From assembly GCF_000981225.1 (NCBI RefSeq), contig NZ_LAJC01000008.1:45889-109888 (forward strand): DNA of 64,000 bases, in the 5' to 3' direction. The notes under the pieces are model-generated. The model did no database searches. It had not been told where the DNA came from and saw only the letters and a program-made list of their open reading frames with translations. Source of the stretch: Allosalinactinospora lopnorensis. Its GTDB lineage: Bacteria; Actinomycetota; Actinomycetes; Streptosporangiales; Streptosporangiaceae. The translations under genes and the position numbers were made by a program. Shown in pieces: positions 53,910 through 62,805 of the stretch. Positions within the stretch are counted from its first letter, which is position 1. Each line of letters starts with the position of its first letter.

Positions 53910-55703
53910 GTGAGGTTGAGCGTCGAGTCGTTCGGCATTGAGAAGGAGTTCCTGTCGGACCTGCTGCGGCAGGCGCGAGAAGGGCGCATCCAGCTTCCGG
54001 AGTTCCAGCGGGGTTGGGTGTGGCCGGAACCCAACATCATCGGCCTGCTGAGCTCGATCTCGCTCGGATACCCGGTGGGCACGACAATGATGCTGCGCAC
54101 CGGCGGGCAGACCCGGTTCAAGGAGCGCCCGGTGGAAGGGATCGAGCTGCCCGCGAACTCCTCGGCCGAACGGCTCCTGCTGGACGGACAGCAGCGGTTG
54201 ACCTCGCTGTACCAGGCGCTGATGCTCAATCGACCCGTACGGACCCAGAACGAACGCAAGCACGAGGTCGAGGGCTGGTTCTATGTCGACATCGACCAGG
54301 CTCTCGATGAGACCTATGACAGGGAGAACGCCTTCCGGTTCATCCCGGCCGACCGGGTGGTGCGCACCGACTTCGCCCGCAGTGTGGAGTTGGACCTCTC
54401 CACACCGGAGAAGGAGTACGCCGCCGGGATGTTCCCTCTCACCCGGGTGTTCGACGCCGACGACTGGGCCGAGGGGTTCCGAGAGCACCACGACTACGAC
54501 AAGGCCGCCAGCAAACGGTGGCAGGCGTTCAACAAGCAGTTCGTCAAACGCTTCGAGCAGTACCTGGTGCCCGTCATCGAACTGAGCGCGACCACACCCC
54601 GCGAGGCGGTCTGCCAGGTCTTCGAGAAGGTCAACACCGGCGGCATCACCCTGACCGTGTTCGAACTGCTCACCGCAACCTACGCCGCCGACGAGTTCGA
54701 CCTGCGCCAGGACTGGCAGGAGTGCCAGCAGCATTGGGCCGACGGTCATTATCAGGTGCTCCACGGCGTGGCCGAAACCGACTTCCTGCAGGCCATCACA
54801 CTGCTGGCCACCTACCGCAAGCACGCCGAACACACGGATGCCCAGTCGGACCGCGCGTTGCGGATCGGCTGCCGCCGCTCCGACATGCTGCGCCTGCCCC
54901 TGGAGGACTACCGCGCGTGCAGCCGGGATATCGTCGCCGGCCTCAAGGCGGCGGCGCACTTCCTGCACCACCGCTACATCTTCGACGTGAAGTCCCTGCC
55001 CTATGGCAGCCAGCTGATCCCGCTGGCCGCCATCCACGCCGTGCTCGGCCAGGAGTGGAACACCCACGACGCGCAGCAGAAAATCACCCGCTGGTACTGG
55101 AGCGGCGTCTTCGGTGAACTCTACAGCGGCACCACCGAGACACGCTTCGCCCGCGACCTACCGGAAGTGGTGGACTGGGTGCGCGGCAAGGGTCCCGAGC
55201 CGCGCACGGTCCAGGAAGCCCAGTTCCCGCCACAGCGGCTGCACACGCTGCGCACCCGCAACAGCGCCGCCTACAAGGGGATCTACGCGTTACTGATGGC
55301 CGGTGGGGCGCAGGACTGGATCAGCGGCAACGACGTGAACGCGGCCACCTACTTCGACGAGGCGGTCGACATCCACCACATCTTCCCCAAAGCCTGGTGC
55401 ACCCGTAATGGAGTGCCGCGCACGACCTACGACTCGATCGTCAACAAGACCCCCCTGTCGGCCCACACCAACCGGGTCATCGGAAGTGCGGCGCCCTCGG
55501 CCTACCTGGCACGCCTCATCCGCGGGGAGGGGGTCAGCGAGGACGCGCTACTCAAGCACCTCCAAACCCACCTGATCGACACCAAGCCCCTCAGCGAGGA
55601 CGACTTCTGGGCGTTCTTCGAGCGGCGGGAACGGGAACTGCTCGACCGGATCACCGCGGCAATGGGAACGGATCGTCCAGATCCGTCGGAAGCTGCGTCA
55701 TAA
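53910..55703 (+). CDS. GmrSD-like DUF262/DUF1524 protein, putative modification-dependent endonuclease
   Basis: The 597-residue protein has an N-terminal DUF262 domain (IQLPEFQRGWVWPEPNIIGL and LLLDGQQRLTSLY, the nucleotide-binding DGQQR motif near residue 92) and a C-terminal DUF1524 HNH-like site, DIHHIFPKAWC near residue 488. This is the fused architecture of type IV GmrSD-like restriction enzymes that cut modified phage DNA. Start GTG 53910 is close to AGAGGGAG; TTG 53916 is possible. It stands alone with an AT-richer upstream region. Confidence 0.85.
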   Translation: MRLSVESFGIEKEFLSDLLRQAREGRIQLPEFQRGWVWPEPNIIGLLSSISLGYPVGTTMMLRTGGQTRFKERPVEGIELPANSSAERLLLDGQQRLTSLYQALMLNRPVRTQNERKHEVEGWFYVDIDQALDETYDRENAFRFIPADRVVRTDFARSVELDLSTPEKEYAAGMFPLTRVFDADDWAEGFREHHDYDKAASKRWQAFNKQFVKRFEQYLVPVIELSATTPREAVCQVFEKVNTGGITLTVFELLTATYAADEFDLRQDWQECQQHWADGHYQVLHGVAETDFLQAITLLATYRKHAEHTDAQSDRALRIGCRRSDMLRLPLEDYRACSRDIVAGLKAAAHFLHHRYIFDVKSLPYGSQLIPLAAIHAVLGQEWNTHDAQQKITRWYWSGVFGELYSGTTETRFARDLPEVVDWVRGKGPEPRTVQEAQFPPQRLHTLRTRNSAAYKGIYALLMAGGAQDWISGNDVNAATYFDEAVDIHHIFPKAWCTRNGVPRTTYDSIVNKTPLSAHTNRVIGSAAPSAYLARLIRGEGVSEDALLKHLQTHLIDTKPLSEDDFWAFFERRERELLDRITAAMGTDRPDPSEAAS

Positions 55704-55876
55704 GCTCAACGCGCTCCAGCCCTCGTGGCGCAGAACCTTCACAAGACGGAACATGTCGGCAAGCGCCCAACTTTTAGTTGGTTATCTGCTGCTCATCCAA
55801 GTCGCGATGCCGCCGTCGAGCGGACGCCCACCGCCTCGGGTCCGGTCTGCACGCCATGCGCCTCCTGCCCTACCGA

Positions 55877-55927
55877 GACGCGTCCGAGCGGAAGCGTATC
55901 CCCGCCGCGGGCGAAAAGCCACCGCCC
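55877..55927. repeat. Diverged direct repeat, right copy, flanking the GmrSD-like gene
   Basis: GACGCGTCCGAGCGGAAGCG begins this 51-bp copy, 174 bp after the endonuclease stop. It matches 53728-53781 with a 3-bp deletion and scattered substitutions. Confidence 0.65.
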
Positions 55928-55965
55928 AGTGCGCCCCTCAGGGCCGGTCACCACCCGCACGATCA

Positions 55966-56003
55966 GGCCTCCTGATGTTGTCGTTCGACGACATCAGGAG
56001 GCC
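55966..56003. terminator. Strong hairpin between convergent GmrSD-like and sigma-factor genes
   Basis: GGCCTCCTGATGTTGTCG (55966-55983) and CGACGACATCAGGAGGCC (55986-56003) pair over 18 bp with one mismatch and a 2-base loop. It lies between convergent stops and probably ends both transcripts. The rest of 55704-56057 has no gene I can support. Confidence 0.7.
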
Positions 56004-56057
56004 GATTCGCGACCTCGGCGCTGTGGTGCGGGAGGCGCGTGCCCGCGCGACACCACA

Positions 56058-57556
56058 TCAGTCGACCACCGGTGGCTCGGCTCCCCCGTCGTTGTCTTCC
56101 CGGGGAGGTTCGGGGTCGGCGGGCTCCTCCGGCGGCTCCCCGGTCGCCTGCGCGGACGGCTCCGGACAACTGGGGCGGCTCAGCTCGTGGGTCTCGCTGG
56201 TGTGGGTTCCGCCGCGGGTGTCGGTGAGGGTCACCGACCAGGCCACCGGCTGGTCCACGGGCAGTCCTGCACGCGTGCCCGCCAGGTGTCGGCGCCCCCC
56301 GGCTCCATGGGGGTCTCCGTCGCCGTCCCCCAGTCCACCCGGAGCACGCCCGACTCCACGTCGGTGCCCCCGCCCGCCGTTACCAGCAGCGCCCAGTGGG
56401 ATACGCAGCCCTCCCCGGTCGCGTCCACGCCCTCCGTCCACAGCAGCGTGTGCTCACCGGTCTCCTCCTCCGCCGCGTGCTCTGTCCCGGTGGGCGCCGC
56501 GGCGGAGGCCTCACTCCCCGCCTCCGCTCCGGACGCTTCCACCGGCCCGCCGGGCTCCGGCTGACCAGAGGAGTCCGCCTGCCCGTCCGGGGGTTCCTCC
56601 GGGAGGAGGGACACCGGGGCGGAGGCTCCCGGCAGTCCCAGCAGCACCAGCGCGGCCAGCACGGCGAGCAGCGCCGTGACCAGGCTCGGAGCCGCGGGCG
56701 GCGTGCCCTCCGCAGCGGTGGGGCGGGGGAACCCGTCATCGCGGTACGGGCCGGTGGTCTCGGCGAGATCGGCGTGGTCCGCGACGAGGGCCGGATCGGC
56801 GGCGTCCTCCAGCACCGATTCGTACAGCCCCGGCGGTGCGACGAGGATGGGGGAGGCGCTGAGCAGCGCGGCCGGGGACATGAGGCGCCGGCGCTCCTCC
56901 GCGCACGCCGTACAGGAGTCGATGTGGCGGCCGATGCGTTTGCGCCACATCGGTGTGAGTTCTCCGTCCCACGCGGCGAGCAGGGAACGGAGGCCGGCGC
57001 AGTCGCGGCCCCGGGTCCGCGCCAGCACAACGGTGTCGAGCGCGCGTTTGAGCTGGGCGCGGGCGGTGGAGGCCACCGCGTGCGCCTGCTTGACCGGGAC
57101 GCCGAGCGCGCCGGCGAGCTCCAACCCGGTGAGCTCGTGCCGGAGGGTGAGGTCGATGACCTCGCGTTCGCGCGGGTTGAGTCCGGCAAGGGCGGAACGG
57201 ACCAGGTTTCGCAGGTCCTCGCGGTGCGGTCCCGCCTCCGGTGCTTCGAGCGTGTCGTCGTGCATGTCCGTGACCTCGTCCAGGGGCAGGCGCCGACGGC
57301 GGTCCCGGAGCAGGCGCAGGCACCGGGACCGGGCGATGGCGTAGAGCCAGGGCCGCAGGGCATCCGGCTCGCGCAGTTGGGCGGCCCGCTCTCGGAGGAT
57401 GATGAAGGTGTCGTGCACGGCGTCCGCCGCCGCGTCCCGGTCGTCCAGCGTCCGCGCGCAGTAGTCGTAGAGGCGGTCGGCGTAGCGCCGGTAGGCGTCG
57501 GCCAGCCCGCTCGGGTCACCCGCGATGATCGCCTGGACGATCTCGGTGTCGCTCAT
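56058..57556 (-). pseudogene. ECF-type sigma factor fused to zinc-finger anti-sigma-like domain, membrane helix and outer domain; frameshift near 56265
   Basis: ATG 57556 opens sigma region 2 (DRDAAADAVHDTFIILRERA) and region 4 (LTGLELAGALGVPVKQAHAV). These are followed by a zf-HC2-like HIDSCTACAEERRR, one membrane helix (LVTALLAVLAALVLLGLPG) and a Pro/Glu/Gly-rich outer part. The frame stops at 56231, but another frame continues PVDQPVAWSVTLTDTRGGTH to 56058; one missing C before TGCCC at about 56262-56268 joins them. The core regulator is intact even if the tail is not. Confidence 0.8.
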
Positions 57557-57649
57557 GGGCGGACCCCCACCTCTCGATTCGTTGATTCTGCTACATGGCG
57601 GCACGGCGCGACAGGCCCGGCGCCTGTTGCGGCGCCGGGCCGGGGCGGG

Positions 57650-58405
57650 TCACTCGACGGCCGGCAGGGCGGTGTCCTCGGCGGAATCCGCGGCGCGTTT
57701 GTTCCGCCAGGCGACAAGCAGCGCCCAGCCGCCGCCGAGGACGAACAGCACGCCCAGGGCGGCGAGGGGCAGCGCCGCCGCGGACCCGGTCAGCGGCAGG
57801 CTCGACGTGTCACTGTCCCGGGGGACGGGGGTGTTCTCCGGCGTTTCCTCGCACTCGTCGCGCTCAGCGCCGTCTCCGGGCTCCTCGCACGGGTCGGGGG
57901 TCGTCTCGTCGGGGCACTCCAGCACCCACTCCCCGTTCAGATCGAGCAGGTAATCGCAGTCCTCCGGCGGGGGCGGGGTGTCGTCGGGGCACTCCAGCAC
58001 CCACTCCCCGTTCAGATCGAGCAGGTAATCGCAGCCCTCCGGGGCTTCGGGCTCCTCGCCGTCGCAGATCCAGACCTTGCCGAACGGGGTGTGCACCCAT
58101 TCGCAGTCCTCGGACGGAAGGTCGCCCGCGTCCTCGCCGCCGTCCTGCTCGCCTTCGTCACCTTCGTGCTCGCCCTCGTCGCCTTCGTGCTCCTCGTCTC
58201 CATCGTCTTCCTCGTCTTCCCCGGAGCCCTCCGGCGGGTTCGGGTCGTCCGGGTCCGGCGACGGCGGTTCGGTGGCGGGAAGGACTTCCTGCGGCCCCTC
58301 CGGCGGCGACGCCAGTGCGGCGGGGGCGAGCCCGAACGCGAATACCGTGACGCCGCCGAGCAGCAGGCTCGTGATCGCGGTGCGGGGGATGAGGCGTGTC
58401 GACAT
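57650..58405 (-). CDS. LPXTG-anchored acidic surface protein
   Basis: A Sec signal (SLLLGGVTVFAFGLAPAALA) is followed by a Pro/Asp/Glu-rich stretch, two 25-residue repeats of CDYLLDLNGEWVLECPD, and a C-terminal sorting signal LPLTG with a membrane helix and basic AWRNKR. A sortase should attach it to the cell wall; none is in the window. Cysteines in the repeats may form disulfides. ATG 58405 follows GGAGGACACC. It lies 93 bp upstream of the membrane-bound sigma factor gene, on the same strand. Confidence 0.82.
   Translation of the reverse strand: MSTRLIPRTAITSLLLGGVTVFAFGLAPAALASPPEGPQEVLPATEPPSPDPDDPNPPEGSGEDEEDDGDEEHEGDEGEHEGDEGEQDGGEDAGDLPSEDCEWVHTPFGKVWICDGEEPEAPEGCDYLLDLNGEWVLECPDDTPPPPEDCDYLLDLNGEWVLECPDETTPDPCEEPGDGAERDECEETPENTPVPRDSDTSSLPLTGSAAALPLAALGVLFVLGGGWALLVAWRNKRAADSAEDTALPAVE
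57906..58042. repeat. Two tandem copies of a 75-bp coding repeat
   Basis: 57906-57967 and 57981-58042 share 62 bases with one difference, at a period of 75 bp (25 codons). They encode the repeated Cys-Tyr-Leu-Leu-Asp unit of the surface protein. The near identity points to recent duplication or ongoing slippage. Confidence 0.85.
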
Positions 58406-58978
58406 GGTGTCCTCCTGCGTGCTGATCGCTCTCACAGGTAGGAGCCGCCTCCGCGACCGGGACCAACGGTTTTTCGCGGATTTTTTTCGGGGGCCGGCGG
58501 CGGGTTCCGGCGCGGAGAAGAGTCCACCCGGGAGACGCGTGGACGCGCCGCCCGCGGACGCACCGCCTTCCACGTGGAAGGGCCCGCGAGACCGCGGATA
58601 CGAGAATCCGGGCCTTTCCGCCGTTCCTCACATAAACCTGCATCCGTTATTTTCCATCTTCACCGATCGACACGTCCCGCATAGGCGGAATATCCGGCGA
58701 TGTGCTGCCGACCAAGCACAAATACCCTGGACAGAACCGGTTTATGGATCACGGAGTTTTCAATTCGGACTGAGAGGAGAGCGGGAGAAATCGCCGCCCG
58801 ACCAAGGAGGCGGATTTCCTGCCCACCGAATCGGACCTCGCTGAATAACCGGGAAGCGGCGGCGTTGCGACCGAATCGCCTGTGGGGGTCGCACGATCTT
58901 CCAGTGTTGCTTAAAGTACTCACGCCACCACAGACAGGGACCATCGTGTGGTGGTTCGCCCAGTAGGAGGGAAACCCC
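58406..58978. other. Non-coding stretch between divergent surface and secreted protein genes
   Basis: About 570 bp contain no frame I can support. It is AT-richer than average around 58640-58760 and includes a T-tract near 58480. It most likely holds the two divergent promoters. Confidence 0.4.
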
Positions 58979-59614
58979 TTGTTCTTTTCTTTCCGATGTG
59001 TGCGCGGTGTCGCCGCCATGTGCGTTCCTGTTGCCGCGATCATGGCGCTGTCAACAGCACCCGCCGCAGCCCAGACGAAGATCGCGATCACCAACCCCTC
59101 TTTCCTCCAGCCTTCGGTCAAGGACGGCGGGAACAGCTATATCTCGGTCGGCACCCGTAACGACGCGATTCCCGGCTGGCGCGTCACGGAGGGCGGCGTC
59201 GACGTCCTCAGCCGCGATTCCGCGGACACCAGGAACAGGTCTCAGGCTTTGGACCTCAACGGTGCCGGTACCGACCCCGGCACGATCGAGCAGAAGATCC
59301 GTACCGACGGAATGGGGATGGTCACGGTGCAATTCCGGGCCAAGCTCAACAACGCCCACAGCTTCTGCCGCGACAACTCCAGGGCCCGGGCCACGCAGCA
59401 GGAATTCGTCGTCCGATTCGCCGGAAACCGGGACACGAGGTTCTTCAGTCTCGGAAGCCTGAACGAACCGGCCTCTTCCTCCTACACCGACTGGCAGAAC
59501 TTCCGTGCCGAGTTCCACCCCTCCGGAGACTTCAGCAGGCTCCAGTTCGCCTCCAAGACACCGAACGCCCATTGCGGACCGGTGATCACCGACATCCGCG
59601 CCACCCAAACCTAG
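58979..59614 (+). CDS. Secreted DUF642/choice-of-anchor-C-like protein
   Basis: TTG 58979 has AGGAGGG 8 bp upstream, so I accept this rare start. A signal peptide (VRGVAAMCVPVAAIMALSTA, cleavage near AAAQ) is followed by ITNPSFLQPSVKDGG, IPGWRVTEGGVDVLSRDSA and QALDLNGAGTDPGTIEQKI, the beta-sandwich pattern of DUF642 and choice-of-anchor C domains. Two cysteines near the middle and end could pair. Carbohydrate or cell-wall binding is inferred. Confidence 0.75.
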   Translation: MFFSFRCVRGVAAMCVPVAAIMALSTAPAAAQTKIAITNPSFLQPSVKDGGNSYISVGTRNDAIPGWRVTEGGVDVLSRDSADTRNRSQALDLNGAGTDPGTIEQKIRTDGMGMVTVQFRAKLNNAHSFCRDNSRARATQQEFVVRFAGNRDTRFFSLGSLNEPASSSYTDWQNFRAEFHPSGDFSRLQFASKTPNAHCGPVITDIRATQT

Positions 59615-59631
59615 GACTCGACCCGCACAGG

Positions 59632-59666
59632 CCACGACCCCGACTTGCGTGCGGCCGGGGTCGTGG
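59632..59666 (+). terminator. Terminator after the secreted DUF642-like gene
   Basis: CCACGACCCCG (59632-59642) and CGGGGTCGTGG (59656-59666) form a perfect 11-bp stem 18 bp past the stop codon. Confidence 0.65.
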
Positions 59667-59919
59667 TCAGCCGTATGCCTGGCGGCACCGGCGCGCGGTT
59701 CCGCTGTCACCGTCACCACCGGTCGGCCGCTCCGCTCGCCCCGAAACCGCCAGCACGTTCACGGCCGAAGTACCCCCACCTCATCGGCGGCGTCCTCCCT
59801 CCCCACCGTCCGGAAGCCGGTCCCCGCCGGGCGGTGAGTTTCGGCGCCGGGACGAGTCTTCCTGGGGAGACGCACGGAGCGCCGCCCACGGACCGCGGAG
59901 CGGCGCCGTTGAAAGGACG

Positions 59920-60516
59920 GTGAGCCGAACCATGCCCGATAACCAGGAGCAGATCCGGACCCTGGTCGAACGGTGGGCCGAGGCGGTGCACAGCGGCGAT
60001 ATGGACGGTGTCCTGGCGGACCACTCCGACGACATCGTGATGTTCGATGTACCGCCTCCCTACGAGGGCGCTCGCGGCATCGACGCCTACCGCGACACCT
60101 GGCCGCCCTTCTTCGAGTGGCAGGAGCAAGGGGCCTCGTTCGAGATCGTGTCCCTCGACGTCACCGCCGGCGACGACGTCGCCTACGCCCACGCCCTGCT
60201 GCGCTGCGGCACTCCGCAGGATCTGGCCGAGAACCCGGCGAACCGGCTGCGGCTCACACTCGGGCTGCGCAAGGAGCAGGGGCGATGGGTCGTGGCACAC
60301 GAACACCACTCGTTCCCCGACACCACCGTCGTGGACGCCGCCGCGGCCGAGCGCGAGCCGACGCGGCACACCGGTAAGCGGCCCGGCCGCACCGGCCCGC
60401 TGAGCGCAACGAGCAGGGGCGGTGGTCAAAGCGGACGAAGGAAGACGCCGCGGTATCCGATACCGCTCGCCGCCGCGGTACCTCGGTCGGCTTCATCATC
60501 GGCGAGTCTCTGTTGA
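59920..60516 (+). CDS. SnoaL/DUF4440-like nuclear-transport-factor-fold protein
   Basis: GTG 59920 follows GAAAGGAC; ATG 59932 is the alternative. The first 140 residues are an NTF2-like domain (LVERWAEAVHSGDMDGVLAD, MFDVPPPYEGARGIDAY, RWVVAHEHHSFPD) of the SnoaL/SgcJ type. About 50 further residues are Arg/Gly/Ser-rich and unlike the family, so an original stop near 60380 may have been lost. Role unknown. Confidence 0.75.
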   Translation: MSRTMPDNQEQIRTLVERWAEAVHSGDMDGVLADHSDDIVMFDVPPPYEGARGIDAYRDTWPPFFEWQEQGASFEIVSLDVTAGDDVAYAHALLRCGTPQDLAENPANRLRLTLGLRKEQGRWVVAHEHHSFPDTTVVDAAAAEREPTRHTGKRPGRTGPLSATSRGGGQSGRRKTPRYPIPLAAAVPRSASSSASLC

Positions 60517-60599
60517 CAGCGCCGCGAACGCGGGCACACGTTCCTCGACACCCTCCCCCCTTCGTCATGTTGCGGTCGGTCCACGAAAGAATGCTCGGT

Positions 60600-61193
60600 G
60601 TGAGTGAGCTGATCATCGTGCGGCACGGGGAAACCGAGTGGAGCCGTACCAGGCGGCATACCGGGCGGACCGACGTTGTGCTGACCGACCGCGGCGAGGA
60701 GCAGGCCCGGCTGCTCAAGCCGCTGCTCGACCGCCGTTCACCGGCATACGCACTGGTCAGCCCGGCCGATCGCGCGCAAAGCACCGCACGGCTGGCCGGG
60801 CTGGAGAACACCGAGACCGAGCCGGGCCTGTGGGAGTGGGACTACGGCGGCTACGAAGGCCGGACGACCCAGCAGATCAGGCAGGAGCGGCCGGGCTGGT
60901 ACCTGTGGACCGACGGAGTCGTCCCCGGCGACGCCGAGCATCCCGGGGAGTCGGTCGAGGAGGTCGGTGCCCGGATCGACACCGTACTGGAGCGCGTGCG
61001 CTCGCTGCTGCGCGCCGGCGATGTGGCGGTCGTCGCCCATGGCCACGTGCTGCGCGTGCTCGCCGCGCGCTGGCTCGGCTTGGAGCCCGCCGCCGGACGG
61101 CTGTTCAGGCTGGACACGGGGACGATGTCGCTGCTCGGCACCGAGCACGACCGCCCTGTCATCAGCGCCTGGAACGTGCCCCCGCCGACCTGA
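60600..61193 (+). CDS. Histidine phosphatase (phosphoglycerate mutase-like)
   Basis: The 197-residue protein has the catalytic RHGE motif in LIIVRHGETEW (His about 10), the second His in VVAHGHVLRV, and WEWDYGGYEG, as in acid phosphatases of the PhoE/GpmB group. GTG 60600 is spaced 8 bp from GAAAGA; ATG 60591 is too close. Substrate not known. A strong hairpin follows the stop. Confidence 0.88.
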   Translation: MSELIIVRHGETEWSRTRRHTGRTDVVLTDRGEEQARLLKPLLDRRSPAYALVSPADRAQSTARLAGLENTETEPGLWEWDYGGYEGRTTQQIRQERPGWYLWTDGVVPGDAEHPGESVEEVGARIDTVLERVRSLLRAGDVAVVAHGHVLRVLAARWLGLEPAAGRLFRLDTGTMSLLGTEHDRPVISAWNVPPPT

Positions 61194-61248
61194 CCGCCTC
61201 TTCACCCGGCGCGCCCTGCCGCGGCCGTTCGCGGGACGGGGGGTCGTT

Positions 61249-61277
61249 CACCCGCCCCCGCTCAGCGGGGGCGGGTG
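61249..61277 (+). terminator. Terminator after the histidine phosphatase gene
   Basis: CACCCGCCCCCGC (61249-61261) and GCGGGGGCGGGTG (61265-61277) form a perfect 13-bp stem with a 3-base loop, 55 bp after the stop. Beyond it, up to 61749, I see no supported gene. Confidence 0.7.
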
Positions 61278-61749
61278 GCTCCGGGAGCGACGCGGCCCCT
61301 CCGGCCAGTGGATCCGCTCCGGCCACGATCGCCTGCGCGCCCTGCTCGACTCCAAGCCGCGCCTCCGCGACCTGGTGGAGTTCCACTGCGCCGCCATTGC
61401 GCCGCCCGGGGAATCACCTGGGCGGCCGAGCAGACCTACCTCGAACCCGTTCCCCGCTGACCTGGGGCTGCGCGATCACCTCGTGCACGGGTAGCCGGGC
61501 CCGGTTCCTCCCGGGCGTGCCGGTCGGCGAGCGGAACGGACGGGCGTTTCAACGTCGCCGCCAAGGGCAGCGGGCCGGGGCAGATCGGCGTGCGGGCGAC
61601 CTCCGCACCCGACCAGTCCGCCAGTTGATTGCCGCGGCCGACTGACGGGCCGCCCTCCACTCCGGTGGGTGCGGCCCCGACGAAGACCGCACCGTGCCGA
61701 GGCCGCACCCGGTCTCGGCGGTAGCTCTGGACCGAGAAACCCGTGGAGC

Positions 61750-61776
61750 GCGGCCGGTGCCGACGGCACCGGCCGC
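61750..61776 (+). promoter_or_regulatory. Hairpin in the ectD leader
   Basis: GCGGCCGGTGCC (61750-61761) pairs perfectly with GGCACCGGCCGC (61765-61776), 33 bp before ATG 61810. It may end an upstream transcript or affect ectD expression. Confidence 0.45.
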
Positions 61777-61809
61777 TCCGAAGGGGGATTCACGAAAAAG
61801 GAGCAACCC

Positions 61810-62712
61810 ATGACAGTTACAGATCTGAGCACGCAGGACCGTTATCCGACCCGGGTCGGCACCGATCCGGCTCTGATCGAGCGCGCGGATCCCACCGTGT
61901 GGCCGGGGGTCGACTCCGGCCCCGCCACGTCCGAGGAGCTGGAAGCGCACGACGCCAAGGGCTTCCACATCGTCGAGGGACTGCTGTCTCCGTCGGAGAT
62001 CCGCACCTACCGGCGGGAGCTGCGGCGCCTCACCCAGGATCCGCGGGTGCGCTCCGACGAGCGCACGGTCATCGAGAAGACCTCGGACGAGGTCCGTTCG
62101 ATCTTCGAAGTCCACAAGATCAGCGGCCTGATCGCCGACCTGGTCAAGGATCCGAGAGTGGTCGACCGTGCCCGGCAGATCCTCGGCTCCGACGTGTACG
62201 TGCACCAGAGCCGCATCAACTACATGCCCGGGTTCCGAGGCGGCGGCTTCTACTGGCACTCGGATTTCGAGACCTGGCACGCCGAGGACGGGATGCCCGC
62301 GATGCGGGCCGTCAGTCTCTCGATCGCGCTGACGGACAACTTCCCGTTCAACGGCGGGCTCATGCTCATGCCCGGTGCCCACCGCACCTTCGTGTCCTGC
62401 GTGGGCGAAACGCCGGGCGAGCACTACCGCTCCTCGCTGAAGGAGCAGAAGGTGGGTGTTCCCGGCGAGGACGACATCACCAGGCTCGCCCACCAGCACG
62501 GCATCGAGCAGTTCACCGGGCCGGCCGGGTCGGCGCTGTGGTTCGACTGCAACTCCATGCACGGCTCCGGGAACAACATCACGCCCTTCCCGCGGTCGAA
62601 CATCTTCATCGTGTTCAACAGCGTGCGGAACGGCCTCGCCTCGCCCTACGCGGCCGGCGCTCCGCGCCCGGAGTTCATCGCCTCGCGCGACATCACAGCG
62701 GTGGCGCGGTAA
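61810..62712 (+). CDS. ectD: Ectoine hydroxylase
   Basis: The 300-residue protein has the EctD signature GGFYWHSDFETWHAEDGMP, with the iron ligands His and Asp in HSD, the second His near GAGSALWFDCNSMHGSGNNI-type sequence, and the Arg in FPRSNIFIVFNS that binds 2-oxoglutarate. It hydroxylates ectoine to 5-hydroxyectoine. Strong AAAAAGGAG precedes ATG 61810. ectABC is not next to it, unlike many clusters, so ectoine must come from another locus. Confidence 0.95.
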   Translation: MTVTDLSTQDRYPTRVGTDPALIERADPTVWPGVDSGPATSEELEAHDAKGFHIVEGLLSPSEIRTYRRELRRLTQDPRVRSDERTVIEKTSDEVRSIFEVHKISGLIADLVKDPRVVDRARQILGSDVYVHQSRINYMPGFRGGGFYWHSDFETWHAEDGMPAMRAVSLSIALTDNFPFNGGLMLMPGAHRTFVSCVGETPGEHYRSSLKEQKVGVPGEDDITRLAHQHGIEQFTGPAGSALWFDCNSMHGSGNNITPFPRSNIFIVFNSVRNGLASPYAAGAPRPEFIASRDITAVAR

Positions 62713-62805
62713 CACGTCCGGCACGGCCCGCCCGGAACCGCCGGGCGGAAGCGCACCAGCGCCGAGGCAACGGACAACGACGGAGACTACGCACGGGGAG
62801 AAAAC

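Noticed and set aside
55753..56679. Long plus-strand frame starting MSASAQLLVGYLLLIQ
   Set aside because: It lies opposite the sigma factor gene, has no ribosome site, and becomes low-complexity Pro/Arg sequence.
61278..61749. Frames between the phosphatase gene and ectD, including one with RDLVEFHCAAIAPPG
   Set aside because: No start, no ribosome site and no family pattern; frame switches would be needed. At most gene debris.
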